From the NCBI GenBank assembly GCA_947478865.1, contig CANJXF010000040.1, forward strand, positions 1-41,595: a stretch of DNA of 41,595 nt. Direction: 5' to 3'. Under the pieces are notes generated by a model that did no database searches, was not told where the DNA came from, and saw only the letters and a program-made list of their open reading frames with translations. Position 1 is the stretch's first letter, and each line of letters starts with the position of its first letter. Origin of the DNA: Verrucomicrobiales bacterium. Lineage in GTDB: Bacteria; Verrucomicrobiota; Verrucomicrobiia; Limisphaerales; CANJXF01. Below are positions 25,171-32,690 of the stretch, piece by piece. The position numbers and the translations under genes were made by a program.

Positions 25171-25891
25171 CCAATACACCCGCATCGTGCGGGAACAGAT
25201 CGACGCGATCCGCACGACGCAACGCGCTGCCATCGAGCAAGCCGCCACCTGGCTTGCCCTAGCTTTGGCCAATGACCGCGGACTCTACGCTTTTGGAACC
25301 GGCCATTCTCACATGCTCGCCGAAGAGATTTTTTATCGAGCGGGCGGCCTGGCTCATGCCGTGCCGATGTTGGACACCAAGCTGATGCTCCACGAGAACG
25401 CCAGCAAATCGACCGAGGTTGAGCGAATTGAAGGTTATGCCAAGAAGCTGTTGGAAAAATATCCGATTGCCGCGGGGGACGTGTTAATTGTCGCTTCGAA
25501 TTCCGGTCGCAATCCAGTTCCCATCGAACTCGCCCTGGCCGCGCGCGCGCGTGGATTGAAAGTTGTCGCCATCACCAATCACGCCCACGCCCGCGATTGG
25601 CCATCGCGCCACTCGTCGGGGAAAAATCTCGCCGAAGTTTCTGATCTGGCGATCGATAATTGCGGCGTCTCCGGCGATGCTTGCCTGGAGATTAATGGGC
25701 TACCCACGCGCGTTGGCCCAACCTCGACTATCACTGGAGCGCTCATCGTCAACTTGATTGTCGCGCAAGGAATCGAAAACGCGATCGCGCTCGGAACGAT
25801 CCCCGAAGTTTACGTCAGCAGCAACAGCAATGGCGACAATCACAACGAACGCCTGCTGGAAAAATATCGTGGCCGCATCCAACATTTGTGA
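25157..25891 (+). CDS. SIS-domain protein of the UPF0309 type (phosphosugar binding)
   Basis: A 244-residue protein from the ATG at 25157; an upstream in-frame start would add 15 residues that overlap the kinase. The SIS (sugar isomerase) fold is shown by YAFGTGHSHMLAEEIFYRAG, VLIVASNSGRNPVPIELALAAR and GLKVVAITNHAH. This is the UPF0309 type, whose founding members lie beside nagA, which fits its position in a GlcNAc operon. SIS proteins isomerise or bind phosphosugars; MurQ (MurNAc-6-P etherase) also has this fold. A role in handling GlcNAc-6-phosphate or MurNAc-6-phosphate is plausible but unproven. It is the last gene, 9 bases from a convergent regulator-like gene. Confidence 0.85.
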   Translation: MNAFDQYTRIVREQIDAIRTTQRAAIEQAATWLALALANDRGLYAFGTGHSHMLAEEIFYRAGGLAHAVPMLDTKLMLHENASKSTEVERIEGYAKKLLEKYPIAAGDVLIVASNSGRNPVPIELALAARARGLKVVAITNHAHARDWPSRHSSGKNLAEVSDLAIDNCGVSGDACLEINGLPTRVGPTSTITGALIVNLIVAQGIENAIALGTIPEVYVSSNSNGDNHNERLLEKYRGRIQHL

Positions 25892-25900
25892 TCTGGCAGC

Positions 25901-26365
25901 TCACTCTTTTTCATCGGCAACCTTCTTTTCGGCTGAGTTCATTTTTTCAAGCAGGGTCCCGAGTTTTTTCGTGTCGCCAAAATGGGAAATGGCACCGCAG
26001 CGATTGCACATGAACGCTTGCGTCTCAATGTTGCTGGCTTGCAGGGTCCAGAATTTTGTTTTCTTCGGCAGAAAATAATTCAATCCAGTGCTCCGAAAAA
26101 CCCCTTCCACCAGTTCGCCGACGTGGCACATTGGACAAAGTTTTTTCACGTTCTCCAGATCTTTCTCACTGTGATAAACATCCATCACCGCATCCAGATC
26201 CTGCCGCCAGAAACGGGTGGAATCACCCACTTTTCGATAGGTGATTTTGCCCTCGCGCATCCAACGAAATAAAGTCGGCTCGCCCACATCCAAAAACTCC
26301 GCGGCTTCCTTGATCGAATACCATCGTGGTTTGTTTTCTTCGGAAATCGGTTCTCCACTCATCAT
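25901..26365 (-). CDS. Helix-turn-helix (excisionase-like) protein with a zinc ribbon
   Basis: A 154-residue protein. Residues 14-57 are a MerR/excisionase-like HTH_17 motif (YSIKEAAEFLDVGEPTLFRWMREGK, then Arg-rich wing RFWRQDLDAVM). CPMC at 77-80 and CNRC at 120-123 look like the two halves of a zinc ribbon, separated by a beta-rich stretch. Such small HTH proteins bind DNA as regulators. It is divergent from the MoxR operon, over an AT-rich promoter region, and convergent with the SIS gene. Control of either neighbour is possible; nothing in the sequence decides it. Confidence 0.78.
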   Translation of the reverse strand: MMSGEPISEENKPRWYSIKEAAEFLDVGEPTLFRWMREGKITYRKVGDSTRFWRQDLDAVMDVYHSEKDLENVKKLCPMCHVGELVEGVFRSTGLNYFLPKKTKFWTLQASNIETQAFMCNRCGAISHFGDTKKLGTLLEKMNSAEKKVADEKE

Positions 26366-26525
26366 TCTAAGCCAATAAATTATTTTGGAATATATTGCAA
26401 GTTTATGATTGCATAAATATTTTAATGATAGTAAAAGATATCAAATGAGAGCTGAAAGCAAGTCAGCAAGGGTAAATCTCACTGGGGATTCTCAACCGTC
26501 CACCCTCGAACCAAAGGCAAACATC
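26366..26525. promoter_or_regulatory. AT-rich divergent promoter region
   Basis: The 60 bases upstream of about 26450 are very AT-rich compared with the GC-rich surroundings. A candidate plus-strand promoter is TTGCAT, 17 bases, TAAAAG near 26409-26437. Minus-strand transcription of the HTH gene should also begin here. An open frame running in from 26409 gives an alternative N-terminus for the membrane protein. Confidence 0.35.
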
Positions 26526-28235
26526 ATGAACGCACCGACCGATCCCAAACCCCTTCCATTGCAACCCACCGATTCCACGCCGCCGCAGAAAGAAAGCATC
26601 CTGTGGCTCCGTCATCTGCTGGCGCGAAATCCATTCTATATCCTTAGTGCCGCCTTGCTGCTTTACAGCATGCGACGACTCTCCTTTGATTCGCGGATTT
26701 TTCCAGATGAGATTTCGCAGCTCTTGTTCAACTTCTCATCGTTCCATCTCTATGAAGCATTACTGGTCGCCACCGCGATTTTCCTCGCACGCCGAAAAAT
26801 CTGGTATGATTCAGGACTGCTCATCGGATTGGAGAACCTCTTCCTTTTCGTCCCATTCATTCTCGTGAGTCAGGCGCTGATGGTCGAAGGGCCCATCGCC
26901 ACCGTCTTTTGCGCGTGCGGTTGTGCTTTGGTTATCTCGCGAATAAGTTCCCTGAATCACTTCGTCCCATCAATTAACCTGCCCAAGAAACTTCTCTCGT
27001 TCGGAGCAATCCTGCTCGCGCTGAACCTCGTGCTTCCCATCGCAACTCGTCTCCTGCACAAAAACTCCAACCTGGACATCTGGGATTCTCGGCGCGGAAT
27101 GCTCGACCAATTTGAATGGTTTGCCGTCGCGCCGCTCGCTGTTCTACTCGCCTATTTTTTGCCGCTGACCGCTAGCGCCTCATCCGACACGGGTGGCGAA
27201 ACTGCTTTTTTCACGAGCCGCCTTTTCCCCCTGATGACGTTCGCCTCCTGGATCGCCGGAACCATGGCCCATCTTTACTGCATCGGCTTCGTTTACGGTT
27301 CCTCGTGGCAAATCTCGCTTCTGCTCCCATCGCTCTGGGTTGCCGCATGGATCCTGTGGAAACGCCGGTTCGCTTTCGCATTTCCGCGCGAGGAATTCCG
27401 CGCATTCGCTGAAAAATGTTTCCTATCTTTGCCGGTCGCCCTTCTCGCGATCGCCATCTTCGAGCGTAATTGGAATATCTGTTTTTTACTCTCGGCCTTG
27501 AACTTGATCGCCTACGCCGCACTCGCAATCAAAAATCGATCTGACCAATGGTCCTCGCGTTTGCTGCTCGTTTCCGCGGCACTCGTCGTTGCATCGCTCC
27601 CTCAAACTTTGATTCAGCCATTGGCAACGGGCATCCTGCGTTCACAGCTCGTCGGCATCAGCTTCTTTGGCTGTCTACTCATCACCGCCATGCTTTCTCG
27701 CAACCCAAAGGCAGGCATTTTTGGGGCTCTGCTCGCTCCACTTTTTTTCCACGTCCTTCTTCCGAGCATGATTTACGGCCAATTATCCGCGCTCATCCAA
27801 ATCGGCATCGTGTTTCTCCTTTTGCACAGCTTGCGCTGGAACGATGCCGAACACGTTGGAGCAAATGTTGCACGCAACCTGGCCGTGGCGCTCTGGATGA
27901 TTCAATCGCTCTGGTGGTTCAGCGACGATCCTGCGACTGCTGGGTCGAGCACTTTCATTTCGGCGCTCTTTCTCATTGCGGCCTATTCTGTGGCGAGGCT
28001 CCTCTCGGGCTCGTGGGGACCTCGGGTATTGCCGTATTCTGCAATCGTTGTGGCGACTTTGACGCCGATCTACAAAGGCGCGCTGGTTGTTCGGCAGGCG
28101 CCGACCGGAATCCTTTTGCTCATAATCAGCTTTGGGCTATTTGCCATCGGAACCATGGCGGCTTTGAGAAAATCGCGCCAGATTCACGAGAAACAATTTC
28201 CCGCAACCGCTGTTGAACCCACTACAACTGTATGA
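26526..28235 (+). CDS. Polytopic membrane protein at the head of the MoxR operon, function unknown
   Basis: A 569-residue protein from the ATG at 26526 (MNAPTDPKPLPLQ). Starts at 26409 or 26445 would add a basic, non-hydrophobic stretch. It has a Pro-rich N-terminus of about 30 residues and then around 14 to 16 hydrophobic segments with few charged loops, for example PFYILSAALLLYSM and VLLAYFLPLTASA. No ligand-binding or enzyme motif was recognised. Its stop overlaps the MoxR start by ATGA. In other bacteria a membrane protein of unknown function often accompanies MoxR-DUF58-transglutaminase genes. Confidence 0.7.
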   Translation: MNAPTDPKPLPLQPTDSTPPQKESILWLRHLLARNPFYILSAALLLYSMRRLSFDSRIFPDEISQLLFNFSSFHLYEALLVATAIFLARRKIWYDSGLLIGLENLFLFVPFILVSQALMVEGPIATVFCACGCALVISRISSLNHFVPSINLPKKLLSFGAILLALNLVLPIATRLLHKNSNLDIWDSRRGMLDQFEWFAVAPLAVLLAYFLPLTASASSDTGGETAFFTSRLFPLMTFASWIAGTMAHLYCIGFVYGSSWQISLLLPSLWVAAWILWKRRFAFAFPREEFRAFAEKCFLSLPVALLAIAIFERNWNICFLLSALNLIAYAALAIKNRSDQWSSRLLLVSAALVVASLPQTLIQPLATGILRSQLVGISFFGCLLITAMLSRNPKAGIFGALLAPLFFHVLLPSMIYGQLSALIQIGIVFLLLHSLRWNDAEHVGANVARNLAVALWMIQSLWWFSDDPATAGSSTFISALFLIAAYSVARLLSGSWGPRVLPYSAIVVATLTPIYKGALVVRQAPTGILLLIISFGLFAIGTMAALRKSRQIHEKQFPATAVEPTTTV

Positions 28236-29302
28236 TCACAACCGGATTGCCATCGGAACTCAACATTCTCGCGCCACCGTCGAGCGAAAGAGATTTGCTT
28301 GTGGCTACAAACGGTTCTCCGGCACACTCCCCTCGGCTGTCACCCAATCAAGAAATGCATTCCTCGACTTTATTGCCCCGGGAAGTTTATCAAAAAATCT
28401 CAACCAGCATCGAATCGGTGATGAAAGGGCAAACGCTATCCATTCGCCGCCTGCTCGCAGCGCTGGCCAGCGGGGGGCACGTGTTGCTGGAAGATTATCC
28501 CGGCACCGGAAAAACCACCTTGGCCAAGGTGTTGGCGCGGTCGATTCACGCCAATTTCAAACGCATTCAGTTCACGCCTGATCTGTTGCCCTCGGACATC
28601 TTGGGCGTCTCGGTTTTCAACCAGCGCGATCAGAACTTTAATTTCCACGAAGGGCCGGTGTTCACGAATATTTTGCTCGCCGACGAGATCAATCGCGCTT
28701 CGCCGCGAACGCAATCCGCATTGCTCGAAGCGATGGGCGAAAATCAGGTCAGCGTCGAAGGCGAACGTCGCCAGCTCGCCGATTTGTTTTTCGTGATCGC
28801 GACGCAAAATCCAATTGAGTTTCGCGGCACTTACCCATTGCCCGAGGCTCAAATGGATCGTTTCGCGCTTCAATTCGACCTCGGTTACGTCAGTCTCGAA
28901 CATGAAGTCGCCGTGCTCAGTTCGCATCAAACCAATCATCTGGTTGAGAATGTGGTGCCGTGTGTGACCCTGGAAGATGTCGTGCGACTCCGTGAAGGCG
29001 CGCAAGCCATTCGCATCAGCGAAGAGCTGAAGCATTACGTCGTAAAACTGGTCGCCGCCACGCGTGATGCGCCAGGAATCCAACTCGGCGCGAGTCCCCG
29101 CGCCTCAATCGCGCTGATGAAAGTGGCTCAAGCCCTCGCGCTTTTTGACGGTCAGGGATTCGTCAGCCCGGAACATATTCATGAAATCGCCGTCTCAGTC
29201 ATTGCGCATCGCGTTGTCCTCGAACCGCAGGCGAAATTCTCTGGAGCCACTTCGCGACATGCTGTCGAAGAAATCCTGAAACGCATTCCGGTTCCCGTTT
29301 AA
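28232..29302 (+). CDS. MoxR-family AAA+ ATPase
   Basis: A 356-residue ATPase of the MoxR group. Walker A is YPGTGKTT at 89-96 and Walker B NILLADEINRA at 146-155, with sensor 1 in IATQNPIEFRGTYPLPEAQMDRF. MoxR proteins act as chaperones that mature metal or secreted enzymes, often with DUF58 and von Willebrand factor A partners. The first 41 residues are extended and of low conservation; an internal ATG at codon 42 is an alternative start, but the ATGA overlap favours the longer one. A DUF58 gene follows after 18 bases. Confidence 0.92.
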   Translation: MITTGLPSELNILAPPSSERDLLVATNGSPAHSPRLSPNQEMHSSTLLPREVYQKISTSIESVMKGQTLSIRRLLAALASGGHVLLEDYPGTGKTTLAKVLARSIHANFKRIQFTPDLLPSDILGVSVFNQRDQNFNFHEGPVFTNILLADEINRASPRTQSALLEAMGENQVSVEGERRQLADLFFVIATQNPIEFRGTYPLPEAQMDRFALQFDLGYVSLEHEVAVLSSHQTNHLVENVVPCVTLEDVVRLREGAQAIRISEELKHYVVKLVAATRDAPGIQLGASPRASIALMKVAQALALFDGQGFVSPEHIHEIAVSVIAHRVVLEPQAKFSGATSRHAVEEILKRIPVPV

Positions 29303-29320
29303 CCCTCGACTCAGCGCCGT

Positions 29321-30670
29321 ATGTTCAAGCGCTATTTGTATCTCAATTACCGGGCCTTTTCTGCGCTCAAATTCTGGCTGCGGCGGCGCGTGACAGCGAC
29401 CGGGTGGATGATGCTGGGAGCAACCCTGGCCTCTGCCGCCCTCGGCGTGGACACCAATGCCACCCTGGCCTACCAGACGTTCACATTTCTTTTCCTGATC
29501 ATCCTCTCCAGCGCCATCCTCGCTCGCTGGAGCGGGTGCAAAACTATTTCTGCGGAGCGCATTCTTCCCAAGTTTGGTTCCGCCGAAGAATCTTTCACCT
29601 ACTCGATCCTCATTCGAAACCAATCAAGGCGCGTGCAAAGATCGTTGCACGTGATCGAGGAAATGAACGATCCACGCCCGTCGTTCCAACAATTCTCCAA
29701 CACCCCGGAACCGGGCGAAGAGAAGCGCAACTGGTTCGATCGGACTTATAATTATTACCGCTGGAACTGGCTCATCTCTCAAAACATCCACGCGCGCAGC
29801 GAAGAACAAGCTTTGCCTGATCTACCCATTGGCGCGGAACAAAACATTCGGGCTGAACTAATGCCGGTCCGGCGCGGCGTCCTCCGTTTCTCCAGCGTCG
29901 CCATTGCCGCACCCGATCCCTTTGGACTGTTCCGCTCACTCAATAAAATCTCCGCGCCGCAGTCGCTGTTGATTCTGCCCAGGCGCTATCCATTGCCTGC
30001 ATTTGAATTACCCGGCACCACAAAATATCAACAAGGAGGAGTTTCCATGGCGTCCTCCATTGGCGAATCGGAGGAATTTGTGTCGTTGCGTGAATATCGC
30101 CCGGGCGATCCGTTGCGCCGTATCCACTGGAAGAGTTTTGCGAAAATCGGAAAACCGATCGTCAAAGAATTCCAAGACGAATTCTTTGTTCGCCACGCCT
30201 TGATCCTGGACACCTTCAGCCCGCTCGCGTACAGCGAAACTTTCGAAGAAGCCGTCTCCGTCGCGGCCTCGCTCGCTTACACCATCCAGAATCAGGATTC
30301 GTTACTGGACCTGATGTTCGTTGGTCCGCAGGCATTTTGTTTTACAACGGGACGGGGCATCGCGCACACCGAACAAATGCTGGAAATTCTCGCGTCGGTT
30401 CAAATTTGCCGCGACAAAAAATTCGACTCGCTCGAACACATGGTCCTCCAACACGCCGCCCAGATCAGCGGTTGCGTTTGTGTTTTTCTCGATTGGGACG
30501 ATGCGAGGAAAAACTTTGTAAAATCGATCAAAGCGCAAGGGACACCCCTCATGGTTTTCGTCGTCACCCCCAACGGCGTCACGCTCGATCCGGGGCCGAT
30601 GGCAAATCAGCCGGAAACTTTTCATCACCTGCCGATTGGAAAAATTCGGGAGAAATTGGCGATGTTATGA
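29321..30670 (+). CDS. DUF58 domain protein
   Basis: A 449-residue protein with two membrane segments near residues 28-70, then a large soluble part. The DUF58 signature is clear: EEFVSLREYRPGDPLRRIHW followed by KSFAKIGKPIVKEF, in the region of residues 245-290. A vWA-like fold is likely beyond it. DUF58 proteins usually occur with MoxR and transglutaminase proteins as here, and are thought to take part in assembly at the membrane. The stop overlaps the next start by ATGA. Confidence 0.9.
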   Translation: MFKRYLYLNYRAFSALKFWLRRRVTATGWMMLGATLASAALGVDTNATLAYQTFTFLFLIILSSAILARWSGCKTISAERILPKFGSAEESFTYSILIRNQSRRVQRSLHVIEEMNDPRPSFQQFSNTPEPGEEKRNWFDRTYNYYRWNWLISQNIHARSEEQALPDLPIGAEQNIRAELMPVRRGVLRFSSVAIAAPDPFGLFRSLNKISAPQSLLILPRRYPLPAFELPGTTKYQQGGVSMASSIGESEEFVSLREYRPGDPLRRIHWKSFAKIGKPIVKEFQDEFFVRHALILDTFSPLAYSETFEEAVSVAASLAYTIQNQDSLLDLMFVGPQAFCFTTGRGIAHTEQMLEILASVQICRDKKFDSLEHMVLQHAAQISGCVCVFLDWDDARKNFVKSIKAQGTPLMVFVVTPNGVTLDPGPMANQPETFHHLPIGKIREKLAML

Positions 30671-32664
30671 CGACGCCTCCCCTCCTGCTTAGCGCGGCGC
30701 TCCTCTTCTGGGGCTGGCAAACTGGATTGTTGATTTGGTCAGTGCCGATGGCGTTGATGGTCGAAGCGTCACGGATGGTGCCCACCCGATGGGAGTTTTC
30801 CACGGCTGACCTGAAGCGCATTTGGAATCTGTGCGCGGTCCTTTTCTTCGGCGCGATTGTGATTCTTTACTCGTCCGAAGAACGAGGAGACGTGGCCCTG
30901 AAGTTCGTGCAGTGGCTGCCGTTTTATTTTTTCCCAATCATCCTCGCGCAGATCTACGGAACCTCGGACCAGATCCCGCTCGCCGTTTTCTCCTGGTTCG
31001 TGCGACGATCTCCCCACCATCCGATCGCAAAAAAGTCGCTCAACATTCGCTTTCTCTATTTCGGCATCGCGCTCCTGGCGGCCGGCGCAACGAACAACAA
31101 GAGTCAGTATTTTTATCCGGGCGTCGCACTGCTGATCGGCGTCGCTCTCATGGCGCATCGTCCGCGGCGCCTGCCCCAACCTGTCTGGCTACTCCTGATC
31201 GCCGGGGTTGCGCTGGCGGGCCACGTTGGCCACCAGCAATTGCACGCGTTGCACACGGAACTGGAAAGCGGTCTGGCCCGCTGGTTTGTCCGGTTTTTCA
31301 ACCGCCAACCGAACCTCAATGAAAGCCACACATCAATCGGAAAACTGGGCCATATTCACCTTTCTGGAGAAATCGTTTTGCGCGTCCGACCGGAATCAGG
31401 CGGAGCGCCGAGCCTTTTGCGCGACGCCAGTTTCGACGATTACAAAAATGGCGTGTGGCGCAGCAGTCAAACCGAATTTGAACGTGTCTTTGTTGAAACC
31501 AACGACGTGGCCATCCTTCAACCTCCGCACAAACTTAATTTCGCCGTGGAGATCGCCGGTTATTTGAGCAGTGGACGCGGCCAGCTGGCTCTCCCGCACG
31601 GCACCTACGAACTGGGCAATCTTCCCGTCGTCCTCTATACGAACCGACTCGGCCTGGCGAAAGTTGAGGAAGGTCCGGGTCTTTTGACCCTGCTCGCCAA
31701 ATATGGACGCGGGCCGTCGTGCGATTCACCCCCGAACGCTGTGGACCTGGCTGTCGGCCTCAAGGAAAAGGCGACCATTGCCGAGGTGGCACGCTCGCTC
31801 GATCTTGCAAACAAATCCGAGCGCGAAAAAATCGAGACCATCGCCCGTTTTTTTCAGAATGAATTTTCCTATTCACTCGATATCACTCGCCGCCATTTCG
31901 ATCCGTCCGGCCAGAAAACCCCACTCGGTCAATTCCTCACCGTCACGCGGTCGGGACATTGCGAATATTTCGCCAGCGCCACCGTGTTGTTGCTGCGCGA
32001 GGCGGGAATCCGCGCGCGCTATGCCACCGGATATGCGGTCGACGAGTCGCAGCGGAAAGGAAAAACCTATTTGGTTCGCGAACGGGACGCCCATGCCTGG
32101 GCGCTGGTTTACCGCGAAGATAAAAAAATGTGGGAGAACTTGGACACCACGCCTGGTTCCATTGAGCGCTCCGCAAACCCCGAAGCTTCGGCTTGGGAAC
32201 CGGTTACAGATTTTTTTTCCAATCTGAAATATCAATTCTCCAAATGGCGCTGGAGCAAAACCAGTTACTCCGGCTACCTCAAATGGCTTCTCATCCCGCT
32301 AATTGGATTTTTGGTGTGGAAAATTGTTTCCAACCGGCAACGGCGAACGAGAATTGCGCAAGAACTTCCGCGCAAACCAACCTGGCCGGGATTGGATTCC
32401 GAAGTTTATTTACTGGAGTTGAAATTGGCTGCAACGGAATTGGGTCGCGGCTCCAACGAACCTTTGCATGCATGGGAAAAGCGCCTTTCCGGGGCGGGTG
32501 GCCAAGGCCTGGAAAAAATCTTCAACCTCCACCGCAGGTTGCGATTTGATCCGCAAGGCGTGACTAATGAAGATCGACAGGTTCTCAAAACCGCCGTGAA
32601 GCAATGGCTCGAGGCGTTTGAAGCGAACCGGCAAAATCTCGCGGCTGTTTCAACCGGCGAGTAG
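30667..32664 (+). CDS. Membrane-bound transglutaminase-like protein (TgpA type)
   Basis: A 665-residue protein from the ATG at 30667; the open frame is longer but its first 110 codons overlap DUF58 in another frame. Membrane segments lie in residues 1-185, then a periplasmic domain, a transglutaminase core, a membrane helix at about 538-555, and a short cytosolic DUF4129-like tail. The catalytic triad looks complete: Cys432 in SGHCEYFA, His476 in RDAHAWAL, Asp493 in NLDTTPGS. TgpA-type proteins are predicted to be papain-like proteases or transglutaminases acting on the cell surface. Its place after MoxR and DUF58 is the usual one. Confidence 0.9.
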   Translation: MTTPPLLLSAALLFWGWQTGLLIWSVPMALMVEASRMVPTRWEFSTADLKRIWNLCAVLFFGAIVILYSSEERGDVALKFVQWLPFYFFPIILAQIYGTSDQIPLAVFSWFVRRSPHHPIAKKSLNIRFLYFGIALLAAGATNNKSQYFYPGVALLIGVALMAHRPRRLPQPVWLLLIAGVALAGHVGHQQLHALHTELESGLARWFVRFFNRQPNLNESHTSIGKLGHIHLSGEIVLRVRPESGGAPSLLRDASFDDYKNGVWRSSQTEFERVFVETNDVAILQPPHKLNFAVEIAGYLSSGRGQLALPHGTYELGNLPVVLYTNRLGLAKVEEGPGLLTLLAKYGRGPSCDSPPNAVDLAVGLKEKATIAEVARSLDLANKSEREKIETIARFFQNEFSYSLDITRRHFDPSGQKTPLGQFLTVTRSGHCEYFASATVLLLREAGIRARYATGYAVDESQRKGKTYLVRERDAHAWALVYREDKKMWENLDTTPGSIERSANPEASAWEPVTDFFSNLKYQFSKWRWSKTSYSGYLKWLLIPLIGFLVWKIVSNRQRRTRIAQELPRKPTWPGLDSEVYLLELKLAATELGRGSNEPLHAWEKRLSGAGGQGLEKIFNLHRRLRFDPQGVTNEDRQVLKTAVKQWLEAFEANRQNLAAVSTGE

Positions 32665-32690
32665 CCACTTCGCCAACCGATTCTCCCAAA

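Noticed and set aside
30337-30666. Upstream extension of the transglutaminase gene
   Set aside because: It lies entirely inside DUF58 in another frame; the ATG at 30667 overlaps the DUF58 stop as ATGA.
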